Below are positions 7,711 through 16,127 of a stretch of DNA of 23,697 bases, one piece after another. This DNA comes from Clostridia bacterium (lineage in GTDB: Bacteria; Bacillota; Clostridia; Peptostreptococcales; Anaerovoracaceae). Made by a program: the position numbers and the translations under genes. Location of the stretch: NCBI GenBank assembly GCA_900766045.1, contig CAAFTW010000060.1, positions 1-23,697 of the forward strand, written 5' to 3'. The notes below the pieces were generated by a model, which saw only the letters and a list, made by a program, of their open reading frames with translations, searched no databases and had not been told where the DNA came from. The number at the start of each line of letters is the position of its first letter. The stretch's first letter is position 1.

Positions 7711-9498
7711 GTGACTGTTCCGGAAAGATTAGCTGCGCTCAGAGAAAAGATGGCGCAGAATAATATTGATTACTATGTAGTGCCGACAGCTGACTTCCAT
7801 CAGACGGAGTATGTCGGCGAGCATTTCAAGGCACGTGCTTACATTACAGGATTTACCGGTTCTGCGGGAACGGCGCTGATTTCCATGCATGATGCAAGAC
7901 TGTGGACAGATGGCCGGTATTTTATTCAGGCTGGAAAGCAGCTTGAGGGAACGACCGTTCAGCTGATGAAGATGGGCGAGCCGGATGTTCCGACGCTCCC
8001 GGATTATCTGAGAGAGGCTGTAAAAGACGGCGAGACGATCGGTTTTGACGGACGCGTAGTCTCCGTCAGCGAGGGTCAGGAGTACCAGCAGATTGCAGAG
8101 ATGCATCATGGTCAGGTCAATTATTCCGTCGACCTGATTGATGAGATCTGGGAAGACCGTCCGCCGCTTTCAGAAAAACCGGCATTCTGCCTGGATCTGA
8201 AGTATACAGGAAAAAGCGCTGCGGAAAAGATAAAAGATGTCCGTAAGAAAATGGCGGAAGCCGGCGCAACACAGCACGTCGTGACGACACTGGATGATAT
8301 CTGCTGGACACTGAACATCCGCGGCGATGATATTGAATTCTTCCCGATGATTTTATCGTATGCCATTATGACGCAGGAAGAGTACCATTTATATATTGAT
8401 GAGAGAAAACTTTCCGATGAGATTAAACAAGGTCTGGAATCGGTCGGCGTCGTTCTGCATCCGTACAACGACATCTACGAGGATATCAAGAAGACCGGTG
8501 AAGATGAAGTCATCATGATGGATCCGTCCAAGATGAACTATGCACTGTACAGTAATCTGCCGGATGCTGTAAAGACGGTTGAGTGCATGAATCCGGAAAT
8601 GGAATTTAAAACTGTTAAGAATCCCGTTGAGATTGAAAATATCCGCAAGGCGGAGATTAAAGACAGCATCGCTCATATCCGCTTTATGAAGTGGCTGAAG
8701 GAAAACGTCGGAAAAATGAAAATTACCGAGATCAGTGCTTCTGACAAGCTGGATGAATTCAGAAAAGAGATGGGGAACTTTATCCGTCCGAGTTTTGAGC
8801 CGATTTCTTCTTATGCGGAACATGCGGCAATCGTGCATTATGCGCCGACTCCGGAAACGGATGTTGAACTGAAACCGGAGGGAATGCTGCTGACCGATAC
8901 AGGCGCAGGATTCTACGAGGGATCGACTGATGTCACCAGAACCTATGTCCTTGGACCGGTAACGGATAAGATGAAAGAAGATTTTACCCTTGTCGCAGTC
9001 AGCAATCTGTCCCTGGCCAATGCGGTATTCCCGTACGGATGCACCGGACTGATTCTGGACGCATACGCGAGAAAGCCGTTCTGGGACCGCCGGATGAACT
9101 TCAACCACGGAACCGGACACGGAATCGGCTATCTGCTGAACATCCACGAGAGTCCGGCAAGCTTCCGCTGGAGATACCGGAAGGGCGATACAGCAGTGTT
9201 TGAAGAAGGTATGGTCATTACCGACGAGCCGGGAATCTATATTGAAGGATCCCATGGTGTCAGACTGGAAAATGAGCTGCTGGTCCGTAAGGATGAATGT
9301 AATGGTGACGGCCAGTTCATGAGCTTTGAGCCGCTGACCCTGATTCCGATGGATCTGGATGCCATCAATCCGGATCTGATGACAGAGGAGCAGAAGAAAA
9401 TGCTGAATGATTACCATAAAAAGGTATATGAAGTCATCGCTCCGCTTCTGGAAACGGAAGAAAAAGAATGGCTCGCAAAATATACACGAACCGTGTAA
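7711..9498 (+). CDS. pepP: Xaa-Pro aminopeptidase (M24B, three-domain), copy 1
   Basis: A 595-residue metallo-aminopeptidase that removes the N-terminal residue from peptides whose second residue is proline. The order is two creatinase-like N domains (about 1-310), then the pita-bread catalytic domain and a short C-terminal M24 extension, as in long enzymes of the XPNPEP1 type. Metal ligands by position are D396, D407, H470 (HGTGHG), E506 (ITDEPG) and E520 (LENEL). The start is GTG 7711 because AAGGAG lies 6 nt upstream and the N-terminus then aligns with copy 2; an in-frame GTG at 7690 lies before that ribosome site. No signal peptide is seen, so it should be cytosolic and act on peptides imported by the adjacent transporter. 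Confidence 0.92.
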   Translation: MTVPERLAALREKMAQNNIDYYVVPTADFHQTEYVGEHFKARAYITGFTGSAGTALISMHDARLWTDGRYFIQAGKQLEGTTVQLMKMGEPDVPTLPDYLREAVKDGETIGFDGRVVSVSEGQEYQQIAEMHHGQVNYSVDLIDEIWEDRPPLSEKPAFCLDLKYTGKSAAEKIKDVRKKMAEAGATQHVVTTLDDICWTLNIRGDDIEFFPMILSYAIMTQEEYHLYIDERKLSDEIKQGLESVGVVLHPYNDIYEDIKKTGEDEVIMMDPSKMNYALYSNLPDAVKTVECMNPEMEFKTVKNPVEIENIRKAEIKDSIAHIRFMKWLKENVGKMKITEISASDKLDEFRKEMGNFIRPSFEPISSYAEHAAIVHYAPTPETDVELKPEGMLLTDTGAGFYEGSTDVTRTYVLGPVTDKMKEDFTLVAVSNLSLANAVFPYGCTGLILDAYARKPFWDRRMNFNHGTGHGIGYLLNIHESPASFRWRYRKGDTAVFEEGMVITDEPGIYIEGSHGVRLENELLVRKDECNGDGQFMSFEPLTLIPMDLDAINPDLMTEEQKKMLNDYHKKVYEVIAPLLETEEKEWLAKYTRTV

Positions 9499-9530
9499 AA
9501 AGTTGTTAAACTCCACACAAACATATTTTC

Positions 9531-9572
9531 ACGCATATCAGGAAAACGATTTCCTGATATGCGTTATTTTTT
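9531..9572 (+). terminator. Rho-independent terminator after the first cassette
   Basis: A perfect 15-bp stem, ACGCATATCAGGAAA with its complement (9531-9545 and 9550-9564), closes a 4-nt ACGA loop. TTATTTTTT follows. Confidence 0.95.
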
Positions 9573-10132
9573 GAAAATATATTGTTATGATTTGATGAGC
9601 AATATGCAATCAAATTGTACGGAAAAGAAAATTATCGTTTTTATACAAGAAATATTTCACGTCGATATGGTAGGTCAAAAGGCGAATGTTTCATACATTG
9701 CAGAAATAAAATGTAATGGGTGAAAAATGGCGCATGTCCGATGATACCATGGCTTTGACGTATATTTGACGATGTGAATAAATATGCGTAAGACAGCATA
9801 AAACATATAGGCAACACTGTACTCTGTTCTAAGTGTCATTATCCGCGATATAGCAGTGATATACAGAATTGCAGAAGCGTATAATGCAAAAAAATAAGGA
9901 GTCAGTTATGCATAAATATAAGAGAAATACACAAAAAATATGCACTCTGCATATTTACAATTGTGATAGATAAATGCTATAATCAAGTCACGACGAAATA
10001 AGAACACAGGTGCATCGAGTTCTAATTTTAAATCATTTTCAAATCTTTTAAATTTCATAAAGATTTGATATACAGATTTTCGTTTTGTGGAGTTATATAT
10101 TTTATCGTATTGTGTTTGTGTGGAGGTGTAAA
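9573..10132. other. Long AT-rich intergenic region before the second cassette
   Basis: About 560 bases without a credible gene. Frames here are short and lack ribosome sites. It holds the strong promoter at 9954-9983. A CodY-like sequence at 9565-9579 (12 of 15) overlaps the preceding terminator tract and may be chance. The mRNA leader from the promoter would be about 140 nt; I see no known riboswitch in it. Confidence 0.6.
9954..9983 (+). promoter_or_regulatory. Promoter of the second peptide cassette
   Basis: TTTACA (9954-9959), an 18-nt spacer, and TATAAT (9978-9983) preceded by TGC, which gives an extended -10. The start would be near 9990. Confidence 0.75.
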
Positions 10133-11509
10133 ATGCCTGAAACCAAAAAGAGAAGGTACCCGCTGGCCTTCTGGGTATGCGGAAGTACTGAAATTTTTGA
10201 GCGAATGTCCTTTTACCTTGGACGTTCACTGATTCTGATGTTCGTTACTGCAGCAGTAGCGAACGGTGGACTTGGTCTTTCCCAGGTAACCGGTGCGAAG
10301 ATGCAGTCCAACCTGACCGCGTTCTCCTACCTGCTGGCTATCCTCGGCGGATATGTCGTCGACAGATGGATCGGTCCTCGTTATTCTACAACGGTTGGTC
10401 TTCTGATCGTAGCTGCCGGCTATTTCTGCGGATCCATTGCTCATTCCGCAGGAATGATCTACGCGATGATTTTCTGCGTAGCATTCGGACTCGGACTGTT
10501 CAAGACAGGCCCGATGGTTGGTAAGATCGTCAAGAAAGAGGATCTGAAGTCCGCATATTCAATCCGCTACTCACTTGTAAATGTCGGAGCCTGTGTCGGA
10601 CCGTTGATTGCCGGCGTTCTGTACACAAAGGTATTTGCTCATGGAAGCGTTATGGGATTCCGTCCTTGCTTCAGACTGGCATCCATCGTAATGCTCGCAG
10701 GCTGCGTATGGTTCACTCTCGGAATTCACTTCAAGGGTGGAGATGCCGGAAAGGTTCCGTTTAAGAAAGAACTTACTGATGAGGAAATCGCTCGTGAAAA
10801 GGCTCAGAAGGCTGCGCAGAAAGAAGTCAAGCTGACCCTGAACACACTTGAGAAAAAGCGTATCTGGGCAATCATCCTGATCTCTGCATTTGAAATTGTA
10901 TTCTGGCTGTTCTGGTATCTGGCTTACCTCCCGGCTTACTATTACTGGGGGACAAATATGAACTGGACTATCGGAAACTTCACGATTCCGCAGAGCTGGT
11001 TCGACTCCCTCAATGCTCTGTTCTGCATCATTTCCGGACCGATCACCGCTGCTCTCTGGCATAAGCTGGAAGCACGTCCGCAGGGCGACATGAGTATCTT
11101 CAAGAAGCTGGGTATCGCAATTGCCTTCCTCGGCTGCGGATACATCTACTTCGCAATCATCGACGCTGCACGCGGAAGCGCAAAGCCGACCTGCCTGCTG
11201 CTGATCATCTTCCTGGTATTCCTGACACTCGGCGAGATGTTCTTCTCCCCTCTGGGAAATGCCTTCATCGCAGAATATTCTCCGAGCCGTCTGATGGGAG
11301 TTATGCAGGCCGTATGGAGCCTGGGAATCTTCTTTGCCGCAAAACTGTATGCGAACGTTTACGCGTTTGCCTTCAACGGCAAGTTCACCTTCGTTCATGC
11401 CTGCATCGGCGTTGCAGTTGTAGCATTTGCCTGCATGATTATCCTGTTCCTCATGGATAAGCCGCTGCGTTCACTCGTAGAAAACAAGGATGAAGAAAAA
11501 GCTGAATAA
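10133..11509 (+). CDS. POT/PTR2 family proton-coupled peptide transporter, copy 2
   Basis: A 458-residue paralogue of the protein at 6281, with the same motifs: TEIFERMSFYLGR, GLGLFKTGPMVGKIV and AYSIRYSLVNVGACVGPLIAG, and about 12 membrane segments. The central loop is again Lys/Glu-rich but differs in sequence and is shorter. ATG 10133 follows GGAGGTG; an upstream in-frame ATG at 10085 has no ribosome site and would add residues absent from copy 1. It is followed after 76 nt by the second Xaa-Pro aminopeptidase. Peptide uptake is the likely role. Two diverged copies suggest different peptide preferences or expression conditions, which is inference. Confidence 0.85.
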   Translation: MPETKKRRYPLAFWVCGSTEIFERMSFYLGRSLILMFVTAAVANGGLGLSQVTGAKMQSNLTAFSYLLAILGGYVVDRWIGPRYSTTVGLLIVAAGYFCGSIAHSAGMIYAMIFCVAFGLGLFKTGPMVGKIVKKEDLKSAYSIRYSLVNVGACVGPLIAGVLYTKVFAHGSVMGFRPCFRLASIVMLAGCVWFTLGIHFKGGDAGKVPFKKELTDEEIAREKAQKAAQKEVKLTLNTLEKKRIWAIILISAFEIVFWLFWYLAYLPAYYYWGTNMNWTIGNFTIPQSWFDSLNALFCIISGPITAALWHKLEARPQGDMSIFKKLGIAIAFLGCGYIYFAIIDAARGSAKPTCLLLIIFLVFLTLGEMFFSPLGNAFIAEYSPSRLMGVMQAVWSLGIFFAAKLYANVYAFAFNGKFTFVHACIGVAVVAFACMIILFLMDKPLRSLVENKDEEKAE

Positions 11510-11532
11510 GCAGATCTGAACTATGTGTAAGA

Positions 11533-11561
11533 GACCGCTCTGCCCGAAGGGCAGGGCGGTT
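11533..11561 (+). other. Strong hairpin between transporter 2 and aminopeptidase 2
   Basis: Thirteen consecutive pairs (11533-11545 with 11549-11561, two of them G-U) close a 3-nt GAA loop. No T tract follows, so it does not look like a full terminator. It may be an mRNA processing or stability element that sets the ratio of the two proteins. The ribosome site AAGGGAG for the next gene starts about 8 nt beyond it. Confidence 0.6.
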
Positions 11562-11585
11562 CTGATAAGAAGGGAGTGTGTAATA

Positions 11586-13376
11586 ATGAGTATAATTCCA
11601 GAAAGACTGGCTGCTCTTCGTGAGCAGATGAAGAAAAACGGCATTGACTATTTTGTCGTTCCGACTGCAGACTTTCATCAGGACGAGTATGTAGGCGAGC
11701 ATTTCAAGGCTCGTGTATTCATTACCGGATTTACGGGTTCTGCAGGAACTGCGCTGATTTCCATGAATGATGCCCGCCTCTGGACAGACGGACGCTATTT
11801 CATTCAGGCAGGAAAGCAGCTGGAGGGGACAACCGTTCAGCTGATGAAGATGTATGAACCTGGCGTTCCTTCTCTGGCAGAGTACCTGAAAGAAACGGTT
11901 AAGGAAGGCGAGACCATCGGATTCGACGGCCGCGTAGTTTCCATGGATGAGGGCCAGGAGTACGCAGAAGTTGCAGAGAGAAATCATGCAAAAATCGAGT
12001 ACACAAAAGATCTGATCGATGTTATCTGGAAGGATCGTCCGCCGATGTCCGACAAGCCGGCATGGGAGCTCCCGGTCAAATATGCAGGAAAGACTGCAGA
12101 AGAAAAGATCGCGGACATCCGCGAGAAGATGAAAGATGCCGGTGCTGACGTTCATGTTGAGACAACACCGGATGATATCTGCTGGACTCTGAACATCAGA
12201 GGCGATGATATCGACTATTTCCCGCTGCTTCTGTCCTATGCCATCATCACACAGGATGACTATCATCTGTATGTCGATGCCGGCAAGCTCAGCGATGAGA
12301 TTAAGGAACACCTTGCTGCGCTGGGCGTTACCCTTCATCCGTACAACGATGTTTATGAAGACATCAAGAAGCTTCCTGCAGGTCAGTCCATTATGCTGGA
12401 TCCGCTGAAGATCAACTATGCTCTGTACAGCAATATTCCGGACGGCGTTGAGAAGATCAACTGCATGAGCCCGGAGGAGACCTTCAAGACCATCAAGAAC
12501 CCGGTTGAGATCGAAAATATCAAAAAGGCTGAGATCAAGGACAGTGTCGCTCATATCCGCTTCATGAAGTGGCTGAAGGAGAATGTCGGAAAGATCAAGA
12601 TCACAGAGATCAGCGCATCGGATAAACTGGATGAGTTCAGAAAAGAAATGGGCAACTTCATCAAGCCGAGTTTTGAGCCGATTTCTTCCTATGCAGAGCA
12701 CGCAGCAATCGTTCATTATGCTCCGACACCGGAGACGGATGTTGAACTGAAGCCGGAAGGCATGCTGCTGACTGATACAGGAGCAGGCTTCTGGGAAGGA
12801 TCTACAGATATTACCAGAACCTATGTCCTGGGACCGATCACACAGAAGATGAAGGACGACTTCACTCTGGTTGCCATCAGCAATCTGTCCCTTGGAAACG
12901 CTGTATTCCAGTACGGAGTAACGGGTGTTGCCGTCGACAACCTGGCAAGAAATCCGTTCTGGAAGCGCCGCATGAACTTCAATCACGGAACCGGACACGG
13001 TGTCGGCTACCTGCTGAACATCCACGAGAGTCCGGCAAGCTTCCGCTCCAGATTCATTGACGGAGATACCGCCATTATGGAAGAGGGCATGGTCATCACC
13101 GACGAGCCGGGAATCTACATTGAGGGATCCCACGGAATCCGTCTGGAGAACGAACTGCTCGTCTGCAAGGATGAGTGCAATGAGTTCGGACAGTTCATGC
13201 GTCTGGAGCCGATCACCTGGGTGCCGATGGATCTTGACGCCATCAACCCGGATTTCATGACCGCGGAAGAAAGACAGATGCTGAACGACTATCATAAGAA
13301 GGTTTATGAAGTTACTTCCCCGTATCTGAACGATGAGGAGAAGGAATGGCTGAAAAAGTACACCAGAGCCATCTAA
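11586..13376 (+). CDS. pepP: Xaa-Pro aminopeptidase (M24B, three-domain), copy 2
   Basis: A 596-residue paralogue of the enzyme at 7711 with long identical blocks, for example around the active site. The metal ligands are D397, D408, H471, E507 and E521, spaced as in long XPNPEP1-type enzymes. Residues 1-310 form the two creatinase-like N domains. ATG 11586 follows AAGGGAG and aligns with the start of copy 1; a longer in-frame start at 11523 would have to be translated through the hairpin at 11533-11561 and lacks a ribosome site. No signal peptide is present, so it should be cytosolic. It probably trims Xaa-Pro peptides delivered by transporter 2. Confidence 0.93.
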   Translation: MSIIPERLAALREQMKKNGIDYFVVPTADFHQDEYVGEHFKARVFITGFTGSAGTALISMNDARLWTDGRYFIQAGKQLEGTTVQLMKMYEPGVPSLAEYLKETVKEGETIGFDGRVVSMDEGQEYAEVAERNHAKIEYTKDLIDVIWKDRPPMSDKPAWELPVKYAGKTAEEKIADIREKMKDAGADVHVETTPDDICWTLNIRGDDIDYFPLLLSYAIITQDDYHLYVDAGKLSDEIKEHLAALGVTLHPYNDVYEDIKKLPAGQSIMLDPLKINYALYSNIPDGVEKINCMSPEETFKTIKNPVEIENIKKAEIKDSVAHIRFMKWLKENVGKIKITEISASDKLDEFRKEMGNFIKPSFEPISSYAEHAAIVHYAPTPETDVELKPEGMLLTDTGAGFWEGSTDITRTYVLGPITQKMKDDFTLVAISNLSLGNAVFQYGVTGVAVDNLARNPFWKRRMNFNHGTGHGVGYLLNIHESPASFRSRFIDGDTAIMEEGMVITDEPGIYIEGSHGIRLENELLVCKDECNEFGQFMRLEPITWVPMDLDAINPDFMTAEERQMLNDYHKKVYEVTSPYLNDEEKEWLKKYTRAI

Positions 13377-13429
13377 TGTAAAATGAACCGTTTTGTTGTT
13401 CCATGGAAGTAAAAAATGAATTGATGCTC

Positions 13430-13480
13430 AGAGACCGCTGCGCGAACGATCAGATCCGTCCGTGAAGCGGTCTCTTATAT
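13430..13480 (+). terminator. Terminator after the second cassette
   Basis: AGAGACCGCT (13430-13439) pairs perfectly with AGCGGTCTCT (13466-13475) around a 26-nt loop. The following tract TATATTG is only moderately T-rich. The dyad repeat at 13476 begins right here. Confidence 0.7.
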
Positions 13481-13553
13481 TGTCTGGCCGTTAGACGACA
13501 ACAAGGTTCCCGGGTACCCACCCGACGCTTCAGCGTCGTGGAAGGGTGGGTTC
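13476..13553 (+). repeat. REP-like dyad repeat, copy A
   Basis: An intergenic element containing CCCACCC (13517-13523) paired with GGGTGGG (13544-13550), and inside it GACGC-TTCA-GCGTC. It is related to the sequence on the other strand at 17318-17396. Shared blocks in the same order are GACAACAAG, TTCCCGGG, CCGACGCTTCAGCG and GGAA. I do not recognise it as a named family. The stem resembles subterminal hairpins of IS200/IS605-type elements, but no transposase is nearby. Confidence 0.65.
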
Positions 13554-13563
13554 AGGAAACTCT

Positions 13564-14514
13564 TCAGCGGACTTCTTTCTTCCGCTGCTCTTCCATAGAA
13601 TCGTGGATTGCCTCGGTAAGACAATCCGTAAACAGCTTGGAAATCTGTGATTCGCTGCTATTCTTGTGGCTGATCCAGCCGATCCGGATCGGGTCGGCTC
13701 CGGCGAAGGGAATACTGACCAGCTGGTCCATATCTTTTGCGTGGGCGAAGGGAAGACCCGTGCCGATGGTATAGGCGTCGGACTGAAGAAAGGCGTGGCA
13801 GGCGAAGGCGCTGCTGTCCGTTGTAAATGACCGTTCAGGCATTTTCAGTGACATCATCTGATATTCTTCCGAGAAATCTGCCGGCGTTCCCGGAGGGAGC
13901 TCATAGCAGAGATATGGAAATTCTCTCAGATCGTCCTCGTGAATCAGTGATTTTTCCGTCAGAGGATGCCCCTTGCGGCAGAAGATTCTCGGGTAGACTT
14001 TTGACAAAGGGTGAAAGAGCAAGTGAGCAAGTTCCAGCTGGTGAAGCAGGAACTGCTCCGCATCCCTGCCGATGGAAATCACGCCGACATCAGAACGCGA
14101 TGACTGTACGTCTTCAATCACTTTCTGCAGATTCGTTTCCCGATAGGTGATGTGAAATCCGGCCTCTCCGGAATTATAGGAGAGGCGCAGAACGGCATCC
14201 TGGACGAACAGAAAGCGCTGGGAAGAGACCGCGAACGACAGTTTATTGGATTCGCCTTCCCCGTGGCTGTACATGGATTCGATTCTTTCCTTCTCAGAAA
14301 GCAGTGAAGCGGCGTAGCTGACAAAGCGGATTCCTTCATCTGTGTACCTGATTCCGTGCGTGGTACGTTGGAACAGTTTAACTCCCAGTTCGTCCTCCAG
14401 CATCTTTACAGAGGAAGAAATCGCAGTCTGAGAAACGTAGAGTTTCTGGGCGGCCTTGTTCATAGAGCCGCAGTTGTAAATTTCCACGATATATTGCAGT
14501 TGTTTGAATGTCAT
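13564..14514 (-). CDS. LysR family transcriptional regulator
   Basis: A 316-residue regulator. Residues about 1-60 form the winged helix-turn-helix (AAQKLYVSQTAISSSVKMLEDELGV region), and the rest is the two-lobed effector-binding domain. The ATG has AAGGAG 8 nt upstream on the minus strand. It is divergent from the methionine gamma-lyase gene, with a perfect dyad in between, the usual layout for a LysR protein controlling its neighbour and itself. The ligand is unknown; a sulfur amino acid or a derivative is a reasonable guess from context, as for CysB/CmbR relatives. The C-terminus lies next to repeat copy A. Confidence 0.92.
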   Translation of the reverse strand: MTFKQLQYIVEIYNCGSMNKAAQKLYVSQTAISSSVKMLEDELGVKLFQRTTHGIRYTDEGIRFVSYAASLLSEKERIESMYSHGEGESNKLSFAVSSQRFLFVQDAVLRLSYNSGEAGFHITYRETNLQKVIEDVQSSRSDVGVISIGRDAEQFLLHQLELAHLLFHPLSKVYPRIFCRKGHPLTEKSLIHEDDLREFPYLCYELPPGTPADFSEEYQMMSLKMPERSFTTDSSAFACHAFLQSDAYTIGTGLPFAHAKDMDQLVSIPFAGADPIRIGWISHKNSSESQISKLFTDCLTEAIHDSMEEQRKKEVR

Positions 14515-14540
14515 CCCATTTCTCCTTGAACGTTAAAATT

Positions 14541-14565
14541 TTGTTCCAATAAAAACATGGAACAA
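14541..14565. promoter_or_regulatory. Candidate LysR operator between regulator and methionine gamma-lyase
   Basis: TTGTTCCA (14541-14548) and TGGAACAA (14558-14565) form a perfect 8-bp inverted repeat with a 9-nt spacer. It lies 27 nt before the LysR start and about 120 nt before the lyase start. A tentative lyase promoter is TTAACA (14583-14588) with TGA-TACGAT (14605-14613) at a long 19-nt spacing. A GTATAC palindrome (14572-14581) also lies here. Confidence 0.6.
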
Positions 14566-14687
14566 GTTCACATGTATACATATTAACACATCCATGTAAA
14601 ATCATGATACGATATATGTAAATAAAAAATACTGTTTATTCATAAAAGTTCTGAAGTTGAGAAAATGCGCGGAAAGGGGTGCAGATC

Positions 14688-15887
14688 ATGAAAGACTTGA
14701 AGGATTTATCGTTTGCGACACGGCAGATTCATGTCGGGAAGCAGAAAAATTCCGTTGGGGCACTGTGTGATCCGATTTACATGACCTCGACGTTTGAGTT
14801 TGATTCCGTGGAACAGGGCGGACGCCGCTTTGCCGGAGAAGAGAGCGGTTACATTTATACACGCCTGGGAAATCCGTCACAGCGTGCAGTGGAGGAGAAG
14901 CTGGCATCACTGGAAGGCGGAGAGGATGCTGCTGTAACGGCTTCTGGAATGGGAGCGATTTCTTCCACCTTGTGGAGCATTCTGAAGCAGGGTGATGAGA
15001 TTATCGCCGAAGAAGCTCTGTACGGATGCACATTCTCGCTGATGAGTCACGGGCTGTCGGAATTTGGTGTGACGGCGAAGTTCATCGACATGAGTAATCT
15101 CGACAATCTGAAAAATGCCCTCAGCGGGAAGACAAAGGTCGTATATTTTGAGACGCCGTGCAATCCGACGCTGACGGTCATCGACATTGAAGAGGCTGCG
15201 AAAATCGCTCATACATACAACCCGGAGATTAAGGTAATCGTGGATAATACTTTCTGCACGCCGTATGTGCAGAGACCGCTGAGCAAGGGCGCGGACATCG
15301 TTGTGCACAGCGCAACCAAATATCTGAACGGACACGGAGATATCGTCGCCGGTGCAGTCATCAGCGATGCTGAATTTATCCAGAAGGTGAAGATGTTCGG
15401 CATGAAGGATATGACCGGGTCCATCATGAGTCCGTTTAACGCATTTCTGATGGCCCGCGGCATGAAAACGCTGGATATCCGTATGGAACGTCACTGCGCC
15501 AATGCCATGAAGGTTGCGAAGTTCCTGGAAGCTCATCCGGCGGTAGAAAAGGTCTATTATCCGGGACTGGAAAGTTTTGAAGGCCATAAGACCGCACTGA
15601 AGCAGATGGACCTGATGGGCGGAATGATGAGTTTTGAGCTGAAGGCGGACCGTGAACAGGTTGCTGCTGCGCTGAATAAGCTGCAGCTCTGCATCGTTGC
15701 GGTATCTTTGGGTGACGCTGAGACTCTGGTGGAGCATCCGGCATCCATGACGCATTCCACCTATTCTTCTGAGGAACTCGCTTCCGCGGGAATTTCTGAA
15801 GGACTGGTCAGACTGAGCGTGGGCCTTGAGGATCCGGATGATATCATTGCGGATCTGAAAGACGTGCTTGATCCGCTGGCGAAGTAG
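14688..15887 (+). CDS. megL: Methionine gamma-lyase (Cys/Met metabolism PLP enzyme)
   Basis: A 399-residue PLP enzyme that splits L-methionine to methanethiol, ammonia and 2-oxobutyrate. K211 (SATKYLNGHGD) is the expected PLP lysine. Y112 and C114 (LYGCTF) correspond to the tyrosine and cysteine typical of true methionine gamma-lyases; most cystathionine enzymes lack that cysteine. The ending ISEGLVRLSVGLED is also typical. ATG 14688 is preceded by GGAAAGGGG at 8 nt; an in-frame GTG at 14679 overlaps that site. Cystathionine gamma-lyase or homocysteine desulfhydrase activity cannot be excluded. It is divergent from a LysR gene that probably controls it. Its product 2-oxobutyrate is a substrate of the acetolactate synthase further right; that link is inference. 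Confidence 0.88.
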   Translation: MKDLKDLSFATRQIHVGKQKNSVGALCDPIYMTSTFEFDSVEQGGRRFAGEESGYIYTRLGNPSQRAVEEKLASLEGGEDAAVTASGMGAISSTLWSILKQGDEIIAEEALYGCTFSLMSHGLSEFGVTAKFIDMSNLDNLKNALSGKTKVVYFETPCNPTLTVIDIEEAAKIAHTYNPEIKVIVDNTFCTPYVQRPLSKGADIVVHSATKYLNGHGDIVAGAVISDAEFIQKVKMFGMKDMTGSIMSPFNAFLMARGMKTLDIRMERHCANAMKVAKFLEAHPAVEKVYYPGLESFEGHKTALKQMDLMGGMMSFELKADREQVAAALNKLQLCIVAVSLGDAETLVEHPASMTHSTYSSEELASAGISEGLVRLSVGLEDPDDIIADLKDVLDPLAK

Positions 15888-16036
15888 GAAAACAGGAACA
15901 TACACAGAGCATACGGAAAGGTCAGCGCTTCGCCGTTTATCCTGCGGGGACGCAATGTACATATTGGATTGATGGATAGTAAAGGATAGAAAGAATATAA
16001 AATTTCGAGTAATGCTTTGTGAAGACGAAGAGAAAA

Positions 16037-16070
16037 GAAGGCGTCCGGCTGTTTCTGGCCGGGCGCCTTC
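16037..16070. terminator. Hairpin between convergent genes
   Basis: GAAGGCGTCCGGC (16037-16049) pairs with GCCGGGCGCCTTC (16058-16070) with one G-U pair. On the minus strand it is followed by TTTTCTCTTC, so it best fits as the terminator of the cation efflux gene ending at 16128. On the plus strand no T run follows, so termination of the lyase gene here would be weaker. Confidence 0.7.
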
Positions 16071-16127
16071 TGGATCTCTGAAGTTTATAAGGCTGTCGTG
16101 TATACGGCGGCAATTGCAGGTGCGGAA

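Noticed and set aside
9565..9579. 12 of 15 CodY-like match before the second cassette
   Set aside because: It overlaps the T tract of the preceding terminator and lies about 400 nt from the promoter, so it is probably chance in AT-rich DNA.
11530..15281. The decamer AGAGACCGCT at 11530, 13430 and about 15271
   Set aside because: The first two are arms of unrelated hairpins and the third is coding sequence in the lyase. The flanking bases do not match, so it is not treated as a repeat element.
15962..15975. An isolated ATTGGATTGATGG on the plus strand after the lyase, similar to the ilvB leader loop motif
   Set aside because: A single copy without a hairpin; an 8-base match is expected by chance about once in a window of this size.
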